Shown piece by piece: positions 37,556 to 45,220 of a stretch of 64,000 nucleotides of DNA (the first letter of the stretch is position 1; each line of letters starts with the position of its first letter). The stretch lies in assembly GCF_900109095.1 (NCBI RefSeq), contig NZ_FNYZ01000011.1, positions 62,001 through 126,000 on the forward strand. The letters are read 5' to 3'. The notes beneath the pieces are model-generated. The model was not told where the DNA came from. It worked only from the letters and a program-made list of their open reading frames with translations, and searched no databases. The DNA comes from Sphingobium sp. AP50. GTDB lineage: Bacteria; Pseudomonadota; Alphaproteobacteria; Sphingomonadales; Sphingomonadaceae. The position numbers were made by a program, and so were the translations under genes.

Positions 37556-39089
37556 CGGCGATGGTTTCCGCCTCGACCGCATCGCGCCGCGACACGCGGA
37601 TCGCCTCTTCCGCCGTGGTCTGGCCGTCGCGCACCAGCGCCCGCGCGGCCGATCCCAGATTGGGAGCGTTCAGGAAAGCATGGCGCGCGATCAGCGATTC
37701 ATCGCCACCATCATTGATCAGGCGGCGGATTGTGTCGTCCACGCGGATCGCCTCGAACACGCCGATCCGACCCTTATAGCCGGTGCCATTGCATTCTTCG
37801 CAGCCCTTCGCCTTGTAGATGATCGTGCCCGGATCAAAGCCCAGCAGCGCGCTGGCCGACTTGTCCGCCTGCACCGGCTCGCGACAATGCTGGCATAGCC
37901 GCCGTACCAGTCGCTGCGCAATCACCGCGCGCAGCGTGGAGGCCAGCAGGAACGGCTCGACCCGCATGTCGCGCATCCGGGTGATCGCGCCCACCGCATC
38001 ATTGGTGTGCACGGTCGACAGCACCAGATGCCCCGTCAGCGATGCCTGCACCGCAATCTCTGCCGTCTCGCGATCGCGGATTTCGCCGACCATCACCACG
38101 TCAGGGTCCTGCCGCAGGATCGCACGCAGCCCCGCCGCAAAGGTCAGCCCGACCTTGGCATTGACCTGCGTCTGGCCCACACCCTCGATCGCATATTCGA
38201 CCGGATCTTCAACGGTGAGGATATTACGGCTGCCATCGTTCAGCGTCCGCAAACCGGCATAAAGCGTCGTCGTCTTGCCCGAACCGGTAGGCCCGGTGAC
38301 CAGGATGATGCCGTTAGGCTCGCTCAACCCTTCGCGGAAAATCCGGTCCGGCGCGCCGGTCATGCCCAGCAGGTCGAGCGTGATCCCGGCATTTTCCTTG
38401 TCGAGAATACGCAGCACCACCCGCTCGCCCGCCCGGCTCGGCAGGGTCGAAACACGCACGTCGAGCAGCTTGCCGCCCAATGTCAGGCCTATGCGCCCGT
38501 CCTGCGGCACGCGCCGCTCCGCAATGTCGAGCCGCGCCATCACCTTGATGCGGCTCACCACCACCGGCGCGACATGGGGCGGCATGCGCAGCGTCTCGCG
38601 CAGCACGCCGTCGATGCGCATCCGCACGATCAGCCCGGTTTCATAGGGTTCGATATGGATATCCGACACGCCCTGCCGCGCCGCCTCGGCAATGATGCCG
38701 TTGATCAGGCGGATCGCCGGCGCATCGTCCGCGCTGTCGAGCAGGTCGTCTGCGGTCGGAATGTCAGCGGCGAGAATATCCAGCTCATCGGCGCCGACCT
38801 CCAGCGATCCCGCCATCGCCGCCGCGCTGCCATCCATCGCATAATGATCGGACAGGTGCCGGTCGAACTGCGCCGGTTCCACGAACCGCACGTCGAAGCT
38901 GCGCGCCAGATGCCGCCGCACTTCCAGCAGCACGCGCGGATCGCTGCCCTCACGCACCGCGATGGTCAGCCGCTCGCCTTCAGGCGGCAGCAGCACCACG
39001 CCATGCTTGCGCGCGAAGCCATAGGGAATGTCGATTGGCCGGGAAATATGGTTCGATGAAACAGCCTCCCCCTGTTTCGGATCGGTCAT
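37548..39089 (-). CDS. gspE: Type II secretion ATPase E
   Basis: 513 residues. N1/N2 domains, then the ATPase core with Walker A GPTGSGKTT, the Asp box and VMVGEIRDRETAEIA (Walker B), LSTVHTNDA (His box), and a zinc-binding pair CQHC ... CEEC. It powers pseudopilus assembly. Overlaps gspD by four bases. Confidence 0.96.
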   Translation of the reverse strand: MTDPKQGEAVSSNHISRPIDIPYGFARKHGVVLLPPEGERLTIAVREGSDPRVLLEVRRHLARSFDVRFVEPAQFDRHLSDHYAMDGSAAAMAGSLEVGADELDILAADIPTADDLLDSADDAPAIRLINGIIAEAARQGVSDIHIEPYETGLIVRMRIDGVLRETLRMPPHVAPVVVSRIKVMARLDIAERRVPQDGRIGLTLGGKLLDVRVSTLPSRAGERVVLRILDKENAGITLDLLGMTGAPDRIFREGLSEPNGIILVTGPTGSGKTTTLYAGLRTLNDGSRNILTVEDPVEYAIEGVGQTQVNAKVGLTFAAGLRAILRQDPDVVMVGEIRDRETAEIAVQASLTGHLVLSTVHTNDAVGAITRMRDMRVEPFLLASTLRAVIAQRLVRRLCQHCREPVQADKSASALLGFDPGTIIYKAKGCEECNGTGYKGRIGVFEAIRVDDTIRRLINDGGDESLIARHAFLNAPNLGSAARALVRDGQTTAEEAIRVSRRDAVEAETIADG

Positions 39090-41287
39090 TTCTGTTCTCC
39101 GCTTGCGGGAATTTCGACCGGGCGAACCACACCGCTCGACTGGCGGACCGTAGGTTCGATGACTTGCGGATCGGCCGCCGCCGGCTGCACCACCGCATCG
39201 CCCGGCTGCGGCGCAGCGATCGGCGGCGTCGCGCCCATATAGTCGCGCACCAGTTCGTCGATCGTCGGTTCGGACTGCGGATCGCGCTGCAACTGCATGC
39301 CGCGGACATAGCCATAGCGCTGCTGCGTCAGCTTCTGCGCATCTTCCTTCGACCGCAATATGGTCGGCCGGATGAAGACCATCAGGTTCGTCTTCGACCG
39401 GCTGTTGCTGCGCGACTTGAACAATTCGCCGATGCCGGGAATGTCCGACAGCAGCGGGATGCGCTCGATCGTGCGCCGCTCATTGTCGTCCAGCAGGCCG
39501 CCCAGCGCCAATATCTCGCCATCATCTACGGTGACGGTCGTTTCGATCTCGCGCTTATTGATGATCAGGTCGCTGTTGCTGTTGCTGACCGGCCCGGCCA
39601 CGCTGGACACTTCCTGCTTCAGAAACAGCTTGATCGCGCCGCCGGTGTTGATCTGGGGCTTCACCTCCAGCTTGATGCCGACATCCTGCCGCTGCACCGT
39701 GCGGAACTGATTGTCGAAATTCTGGCTCAGCGCCTCCCCTGTCGTCACCGGCACCTGCTGCCCGACCAGGATCGACGCCTTCTGATTGTCCAGCGTCATG
39801 ATCGACGGCGTGGACAGAAGGTTGCTTTTCGTGTCGGATTTCACCGCATTGATGATCGCGCCGAAAATGCCGTTCTTGCCAATGCTGCCGCCCAACGCGC
39901 CGATCGCGCCGGTGGCGCTTTGCAGGCTGGTCAGCGCCGCCGACTGGAGCGTGCTGGCCAGATCGCTGTTGGTCTGCGTCTCGGTCGTCGTCGTGGTGCC
40001 GTCAGCGGCGACCACCGTCGTCTTGGTGGTGCCCAGCTTGTCCGCACCATACGCCCCTGCCAGTGTCAGCAGATTGGGCGATGCGTTACTGTAGTTGGTT
40101 GCCGCAAATCCGGTCGATGTGCTGCCCAACAGGAACTGCACGCCCAATTTCTTGGCGGCGGCATCGCTGATTTCGACAATGATCGCCTCCACCAGCACCT
40201 GTTCGCGCCGGGTGTCGATCTGGCGGATGGTTTCGCCCAGCATCCGCTGCACGTCGCTGTTCGCCGCCACGATGATGGCGTTGGCGCCTTCATAGCGGGT
40301 GACGATCGCTGGGCCGCGCGTGTTGATGCCTCCGCCCGACGAGGAGGAGCCGGAGGAGGCAGCCACAGGCGCCGCCGCCTGCGAAGCCGGGGCAGCGCTG
40401 CCCTTGCTGCTCGCTGGCGTATCGGAACTCACCGGCTGGCTGGTCGACTGCCCCACCAGTTGCTGCAATACAGGGAGCAGCTTTTCGGCATCGGCATGTT
40501 CCAGCCAATAGACGCGGATTTCCGTGCCGCTCGCCGCCTGCTGATCGAGTTGCCTTGCCATCGCAGCCAGCCGCGCGACGGTATTGGCATCGCCCCGGAT
40601 CGCCACCGCATTGCTGCTGTCGATCGGCACCACCGTCGCGGCCGACGGCGCGGCATTCTCGCCGCCGCCGCTCGCAACCAGCGCCTGAAGCGAGGTCGCG
40701 ATCTCGCGCGCGCCGGCATTTTTCAGCATCACCATCTGCGTCGCCGCCGTGTCGCGATCGACCCGTGCGATCACTTGCCGGATGCGCGCGACATTATCCG
40801 CATAGTCCGCCACCACCACGCTGTTGCCTGCCCGGTTGGCCGTAACGGAGCCTTCCTTGCTCACCAGCGGGCGCAGCGTTTCCAGCGCGCTCGCCGCATC
40901 GATCGATCGCAGGCGGAAGACTTCGGTGACGAAGCTGTTGCGATTGGCCGCGCTGCCCACGCCGCTCGGCTGCCCCGCCGCGCCGTCCACCGGCTGAATG
41001 CGATAGGCGCCGCCGGGGGCCGGCACCGCCACCAGCCCGTTGGCGCGCAGGGTCGACAGGAAAATCTCGAAATATTCCGATCGGCTGAGCGGCCTGTCGG
41101 TCACGACCGACACTTTCCCCTGCACCTTGTTGTCGATGATGAAGGTGCGTCCCGTCACCCGCGCCGCATCCTGAATGAAGGCGCGAATATCGGCGTCACG
41201 GACGTTCAAAGTCTGCTGCGCGGAGGCAACGATCGGCGTCGCCAGAGCAAGGGCCATGGCAGCGGAAAGAAGGAATTTGCGGGTCAT
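39086..41287 (-). CDS. gspD: Type II secretion outer-membrane secretin D
   Basis: 733 residues from ATG 41287 (ATGA overlap with gspC). Signal peptide to about residue 26 (ASA), N0 to N3 domains, a Ser/Gly-rich insertion in N3 (around residues 340-375), then the secretin C-domain with VGQQVPVTTGE and LIINKREIET-type sequences. It forms the outer-membrane pore. No obvious lipobox. Confidence 0.95.
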   Translation of the reverse strand: MTRKFLLSAAMALALATPIVASAQQTLNVRDADIRAFIQDAARVTGRTFIIDNKVQGKVSVVTDRPLSRSEYFEIFLSTLRANGLVAVPAPGGAYRIQPVDGAAGQPSGVGSAANRNSFVTEVFRLRSIDAASALETLRPLVSKEGSVTANRAGNSVVVADYADNVARIRQVIARVDRDTAATQMVMLKNAGAREIATSLQALVASGGGENAAPSAATVVPIDSSNAVAIRGDANTVARLAAMARQLDQQAASGTEIRVYWLEHADAEKLLPVLQQLVGQSTSQPVSSDTPASSKGSAAPASQAAAPVAASSGSSSSGGGINTRGPAIVTRYEGANAIIVAANSDVQRMLGETIRQIDTRREQVLVEAIIVEISDAAAKKLGVQFLLGSTSTGFAATNYSNASPNLLTLAGAYGADKLGTTKTTVVAADGTTTTTETQTNSDLASTLQSAALTSLQSATGAIGALGGSIGKNGIFGAIINAVKSDTKSNLLSTPSIMTLDNQKASILVGQQVPVTTGEALSQNFDNQFRTVQRQDVGIKLEVKPQINTGGAIKLFLKQEVSSVAGPVSNSNSDLIINKREIETTVTVDDGEILALGGLLDDNERRTIERIPLLSDIPGIGELFKSRSNSRSKTNLMVFIRPTILRSKEDAQKLTQQRYGYVRGMQLQRDPQSEPTIDELVRDYMGATPPIAAPQPGDAVVQPAAADPQVIEPTVRQSSGVVRPVEIPASGEQK

Positions 41288-42138
41288 TGGCCTTGCACTA
41301 TCAGGTTGACGGTCGCGACGGCGGCGCCGCGCTCTACGGTCAGGGAAAGGCGCGCACCGGGCGCGATCTGGTTCTGGAGCGATTGCAGGTCGCCGACCGG
41401 CTGGCCGTTGACCTTGCTGACGATATCGCCGGGGTGGAAGCCTGCGCCAGCAAAGGCCGGCCCCTTGGCCATCACGGCCAGGCCGGTGACGCGCCCATTC
41501 TGCATGCGCGGGGCGAAGCCGATATCCCGCTTCAGGCTGTCGACGGTCGGCCCTGCGGAGGCCGCGGGCAGTGTCTGCGGTGGCGGCGCGGCACTTTGCC
41601 ACCCTCGCCCACTGTCGGGCGCTTGCGGCGCGGCTTCGGGTGCAGGCGTGGACTGGTCCAGAAACACCTGTTCCTCCGCCCCGCCGCGATCGATCGTCAC
41701 ATGATCGAACGCCACCGATTTCAACACCACGCCCGGCAGGATTTCGTCGCCCACGGCAAAGCTGTTCTGCACGCCATCCGGCCCGGCGATGATCGCAGAG
41801 CCCAGCCCCGAACCTTCATTCAGGCGAATGCCATAGACGGTCAGCGCCAGCGAGGTAACGACCCCGCCGCCCGGCTGCGGCGCATCGCTGCGGAAGAAGG
41901 GATCGAAGCTGGCGAACAGCGCCTGCCGCGCACTCGGCGACAGCAATTGCGCCTGCCGCCCTTCCCATGGCCCGAAACTGCCGACTGGCGTGACGATCAC
42001 CCAGATCAGCCGCACCATCAACAGCGCCAGCAGGACAAGCAGCCCCCGCTCGATCCACGCCAGCCAGTCGAACGCCGGAAAGGACTGCCCCCTTCCACGC
42101 CCCAGGCCGCTTATCTTGTCGCCAAACGGCACCCGCAT
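41284..42138 (-). CDS. gspC: Type II secretion protein C
   Basis: About 284 residues from ATG 42138; a TTG at 42162 is an alternative. One transmembrane helix (ERGLLVLLALLMVRLIWVI), a homology-region domain with GVVLKSVAFDHVTIDRGG that binds GspD, and a C-terminal PDZ domain (GFHPGDIVSKVNGQPVGDLQ). GspC links the inner-membrane platform to the secretin. It is the first gene of the gsp operon. Confidence 0.92.
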   Translation of the reverse strand: MRVPFGDKISGLGRGRGQSFPAFDWLAWIERGLLVLLALLMVRLIWVIVTPVGSFGPWEGRQAQLLSPSARQALFASFDPFFRSDAPQPGGGVVTSLALTVYGIRLNEGSGLGSAIIAGPDGVQNSFAVGDEILPGVVLKSVAFDHVTIDRGGAEEQVFLDQSTPAPEAAPQAPDSGRGWQSAAPPPQTLPAASAGPTVDSLKRDIGFAPRMQNGRVTGLAVMAKGPAFAGAGFHPGDIVSKVNGQPVGDLQSLQNQIAPGARLSLTVERGAAVATVNLIVQGQ

Positions 42139-42198
42139 GATTTTGACCCAAGCCCCCGTCAAGTTGAGAGCCTGCTAGGCAGGTGATCTTACTGGCGA

Positions 42199-42227
42199 AT
42201 GACAGTTGTGTGACGGTAATATGACAT
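42199..42227 (-). promoter_or_regulatory. Candidate Pho box upstream of the gsp operon
   Basis: On the plus strand three 7-mers, ATGACAG, GTGACGG and ATGACAT, start at 42199, 42210 and 42221, exactly 11 bp apart with 4-bp spacers. On the minus strand they read ATGTCAT, CCGTCAC and CTGTCAT, close to the PhoB consensus CTGTCAT-N4-CTGTCAC/T, oriented toward gspC. A TAAGAT motif lies seven bases after the last half-site. Confidence 0.6.
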
Positions 42228-42237
42228 GCATCGCACC

Positions 42238-42253
42238 CCTTGCATTTGCAAGG
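42238..42253. promoter_or_regulatory. Short palindrome upstream of the 2OG oxygenase gene
   Basis: CCTTGCATTTGCAAGG, 7-bp arms with a 2-bp centre, between the Pho-like box and the gene at 42309. It shares a TTGCA/TGCAA core with the palindrome upstream of pdhA. Function unknown. Confidence 0.3.
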
Positions 42254-42308
42254 CTGAACGATAGCTGTGGCGACGTCTTAGCTGCACCATATCCCGGCAG
42301 GGCCCGTC

Positions 42309-42965
42309 ATGACCGCAACCACCGCCATCACCGCTCCCGTCGCCATCGATGGCGATCCGCTTTTGATCGGCGCCCATCCGCGCATCCAGCGCGTGCCGAA
42401 CAGGGATTTGACGCTCTTCATCCAGCGCAACTTCCTCACGGCGGAGGAATGCGCCGCGCTGGTCGATCGAATCGATACGCAGCGGCGCCCCTCCACGATC
42501 GCCGACGCCAATGGCGACACTTATTTCCGCACCAGCGAAACCTGCGACCTCGATCATAGCGACCCCTTCGTCGCCGCGATCAATGCGCGACTGGACGCCT
42601 TCGCCGGCATCGCCACCGCGCATGGCGAACCTATTCAGGGCCAGCGCTATGCCGTGGGGCAGGAATTCAAGGCGCACACCGACTATTTCGATCCCAAGGG
42701 CGCGGACTATCCCAAATATTGCGGCGTCGCGGGCAACCGCACCTGGACGCTGATGATCTATCTGGACGAACCGGCGGCGGGCGGCGCAACCCGCTTCACG
42801 AAGATCGGCAAGATGGTGCAGCCCGAAACCGGCAAGCTGCTCGCCTGGAATAATCGCCTGCCCGATGGCCAGCCCAACCCGGCCAGCCTCCACCACGGCA
42901 TGAAGGTGCGCAGCGGCGTCAAGCACGTCATCACCAAATGGTATCGCGAACGCCCCTGGGGCTGA
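42309..42965 (+). CDS. 2OG-Fe(II) oxygenase (prolyl 4-hydroxylase-like)
   Basis: 218 residues. Iron ligands are visible as His123 and Asp125 (HTDYFD) and His196 (LHHGM), with Lys205 (GVKH) as the likely 2-oxoglutarate anchor; the fold segment RTWTLMIYLDEPAAGGATRF is typical of the P4Hc family. The substrate is unknown. It is divergent from gspC, sharing the intergenic region with the Pho-like box. Confidence 0.9.
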   Translation: MTATTAITAPVAIDGDPLLIGAHPRIQRVPNRDLTLFIQRNFLTAEECAALVDRIDTQRRPSTIADANGDTYFRTSETCDLDHSDPFVAAINARLDAFAGIATAHGEPIQGQRYAVGQEFKAHTDYFDPKGADYPKYCGVAGNRTWTLMIYLDEPAAGGATRFTKIGKMVQPETGKLLAWNNRLPDGQPNPASLHHGMKVRSGVKHVITKWYRERPWG

Positions 42966-42989
42966 GCCGCGATAAAAACATCCTGAATC

Positions 42990-43057
42990 GTCATTGCGAG
43001 CGCAGCGAAGCAATCCACCAGTACGACATCGGATCGCTTCGCTGCGCTCGCAATGAC
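42990..43057. repeat. REP-like inverted repeat between oxygenase and NRDE genes
   Basis: Two perfect 22-bp inverted arms (42990-43011 and 43036-43057), core ATTGCGAGCGCAGCGAAGC, spacer 24 bp. It lies between convergent genes and may help terminate transcription. Confidence 0.9.
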
Positions 43058-43086
43058 GGCGTGGGTCAGAATAAAGTCATGCCGCT

Positions 43087-43854
43087 CTAACGCCCATTCG
43101 GCCAATCGAAGGCGATAATGGTTTCGCCCGCCTGCGCGCCACTCGCATCGAAGCGCTGTTCGAACATCTCGCCACGCCCGTCACGGTCGATCGCCACGAT
43201 ACTGCTGCACCGCGTGCCATAAAGTGGATGGCGAATGAAGATCGGCGACGACGCCGCTTCGTCCGGTGCATCGGATGGTGCATCCGGCACAATCCCCTCA
43301 TCCGGAAGGACTTCCTGCCGCAAGGCATCGAACAGCATTTCGGGGCGCTTTGCTCCCGCCACCATCCAGCCCAGTAACGCCGCCTTGAGCGCCAGCGTCT
43401 TGGACCAAGGTGCATCCAAAGCACCATTGGACAAGCCATAGAGGCCCGGTGCGAGCATCGTGCGGACCGGCGTTGGCCGGTTGGTCAGGAAATGCGCGCC
43501 CGTCGCATTGATCAGGATCAGGTTGAATGGATTGAAATCGCCGATCGCCGCCTGCGCCGGATCGGCATAAAGGCCATTCCCTGCCAGCAAATCCGCCACC
43601 AGCGCCCCGCGCGACGCCCGATCGGAATCGGGGCCGCCATAACCCCGTAAATTGGTGACGATCGCCGCGCGCCCCTTCATCGACACGCCCAGCCATGTCC
43701 CACCCGACTGCAAATCGCGCCCGGCGATCACGCCGTTCCGATCCTCCCAGCGCGCCAGCGGCGCGGCCGGCCGGGCATGATATTCATCACGATTACCGAT
43801 CAGGATCAGCCGCCAGCGTGGATGCGTATCCCATGCCATCGCCATGATGCACAT
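43087..43854 (-). CDS. NRDE family protein (DUF833)
   Basis: 255 residues from the ATG at 43854 giving the conserved N-terminal Met-Cys. The NRDE motif follows (GNRDEYHARP), then GGTWLGVS and NLRG. The N-terminal Cys suggests an Ntn-hydrolase-like fold, but no reaction is established. Confidence 0.9.
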   Translation of the reverse strand: MCIMAMAWDTHPRWRLILIGNRDEYHARPAAPLARWEDRNGVIAGRDLQSGGTWLGVSMKGRAAIVTNLRGYGGPDSDRASRGALVADLLAGNGLYADPAQAAIGDFNPFNLILINATGAHFLTNRPTPVRTMLAPGLYGLSNGALDAPWSKTLALKAALLGWMVAGAKRPEMLFDALRQEVLPDEGIVPDAPSDAPDEAASSPIFIRHPLYGTRCSSIVAIDRDGRGEMFEQRFDASGAQAGETIIAFDWPNGR

Positions 43855-43924
43855 TCTGTTCTCCGTTCCCGCCAGCAACGACTTGATAAAAGACCCGCGC
43901 CGCTCCATATAGGGCGTGCCGGGT

Positions 43925-44325
43925 TCGCCCGGCTATGGTGATAAATTATGTCGTGTAATAGACGCAGCGGACCCGGGGGCAGTACCCGGCGGTTCCACCA
44001 CATACCCCGTTTCACGCCCTTCGGGCGGATGGCGGGGCCTCTGATGGGGCCGAACTAGGATCGACGTGTGTTCAAAGGCGATGTTTTTACCCGGCCCGTG
44101 TAAGCCGTTAAACTGTGCAAAACTCACAAGTGCCAACGATAACGAAGCACTCGCCATTGCAGCGTAATTGAGGGCCTCACGGCCTGACATTATACTAAAA
44201 TAGCGCGGTTGAACCCACCGGGCAACAGAAGGGAATTCAGCGGCTTCCAGGGGCGCCGGGCAACAGAAGCCTCTGGACCTACCTGAAATAGCTATCGACC
44301 TTCCTCGCCCCGCCAGCGGAGTGAG
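43925..44325 (+). ncRNA. ssrA: tmRNA, permuted two-piece type
   Basis: The order is acceptor piece then coding piece, as in alphaproteobacteria. The acceptor piece ends in CGGTTCCACCA at 44000; a T-arm-like CCGGG-loop-CCCGG precedes it. After a 45-base spacer the coding piece starts at 44046 with GGGGCCGAAC. GGGGCCG pairs with CGGTTCC, including a G-U at position 3, the alanine identity element. The tag frame 44132-44167 reads ANDNEALAIAA and stop. A GGGCAACAGAA motif occurs twice in the pseudoknot region. Outer boundaries are approximate. Confidence 0.9.
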
Positions 44326-44529
44326 AAGACGTACCCATTTCCGCGGCTCGCGAACCCACGGGCGCAATGGATGCGCATCCCGATTCGAATCGCGACGTGA
44401 AATCACAATTCATTCGATTACTCTTTTATGACATTCTCATGAAAAAATTATAAGTGTATGATTTTACACGTTAGAAAATCGTTTTCTGCGCACTCGATCG
44501 CCCTTGCCCGATTGTCATCAAGATGAAAT

Positions 44530-44557
44530 ACTTCCGGCTAAAGTAGGAAGTTTTTTT
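44530..44557 (+). promoter_or_regulatory. Terminator-like hairpin in the leader of the TPR gene
   Basis: ACTTCC (44530-44535) pairs with GGAAGT (44546-44551), followed by seven T. The Shine-Dalgarno GGGAG starts one base later and the ATG is at 44571. The position suggests attenuation rather than end-of-gene termination; upstream is 200 bp of AT-rich DNA with no gene. Confidence 0.5.
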
Positions 44558-44570
44558 CGGGAGATTGTCG

Positions 44571-44954
44571 ATGAAGAAAGTCGCGATGATGCTGGGTCTC
44601 GCTCTGGCCGCGATGACGCCGGGAATCGCCCAGGCCGCAGCGGAGGACGTCGTCGTCCTTGGCGTACCGGACGGCAATCTGGCCGCCAAGGCGCTGGTCG
44701 CCCGCGATTATGACGCCGCCGCGCGCAAGTTGCAGGCAATGTGGCCCGATGGCGCCAATGACGCCGCCCGCCTGATCAATCTGGGCAATGCCTATGCCGG
44801 CATGGGCCGCATGACCGCCGCCCGTGAAGCCTATCGCTCCGCGCGCTTCGCCCCCGAAACCACATTGGCGCTCGCCGACGGCAGCGAGGAATCCTCGCGC
44901 GCTATTGCTCAACGCGCCCTGAACCGCCTCAATCCGAGCTACGCAATGCGCTGA
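44571..44954 (+). CDS. Small periplasmic TPR-like protein
   Basis: 127 residues. Signal peptide with AQA cleavage near residue 22. The body has one or two tetratricopeptide-like helices (ARLINLGNAYAGMGRMTAAREAYRSAR). ATG 44571 is preceded by GGGAG. A very strong terminator follows. Its location directly before the lipoprotein and TonB receptor suggests a related role, but it has its own transcription signals. Confidence 0.8.
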   Translation: MKKVAMMLGLALAAMTPGIAQAAAEDVVVLGVPDGNLAAKALVARDYDAAARKLQAMWPDGANDAARLINLGNAYAGMGRMTAAREAYRSARFAPETTLALADGSEESSRAIAQRALNRLNPSYAMR

Positions 44955-44969
44955 TATCGCAACAGCATA

Positions 44970-45022
44970 GGTGCAGGGAGCAGGGCGTCGTCCGATAAGG
45001 ACGGCGCCCTGCTCCCTGCACC
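44970..45022 (+). terminator. Long intrinsic terminator after the TPR gene
   Basis: Perfect 18-bp stem (44970-44987 with 45005-45022) extended by an inner GTCC/GGAC pairing, then CTTT. One of the strongest hairpins in the window. Confidence 0.85.
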
Positions 45023-45049
45023 CTTTACCATGTCATCAGATTGAAACTA

Positions 45050-45089
45050 AAGTCTTCAATCTGTCATTTTGACGACGCCATTTCGTCAC
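45050..45089 (+). promoter_or_regulatory. Pho-box-like half-site array upstream of the lipoprotein gene
   Basis: Half-sites AAGTCTT (45050), CTGTCAT (45061), ACGACGC (45072) and TCGTCAC (45083) start 11 bp apart with 4-bp spacers; a further ACGTCAT lies at 45105 in the same phase. CTGTCAT and TCGTCAC match the PhoB half-site well, the others poorly. Weaker than the site at 42199. Confidence 0.4.
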
Positions 45090-45220
45090 AGAACCAAAAC
45101 AAGCACGTCATTTGATGCGCCTAACTGCCGCTACCGAGGGCGACAGGGGGCGTTGTCCGATTCGAAATTCCCCTGCGCTCCGCATTCCAACAATCCCGGC
45201 CCAGCCGGAGCGGAGACGAC

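Noticed and set aside
44380..44396. CCCGATTCGAATCGCG as a tRNA T-arm
   Set aside because: It is a short palindrome without acceptor stem, CCA or other arms nearby.
43933..44406. A 157-codon minus-strand frame across the tmRNA region
   Set aside because: It lies opposite the tmRNA, whose acceptor pairing and tag frame explain the sequence.
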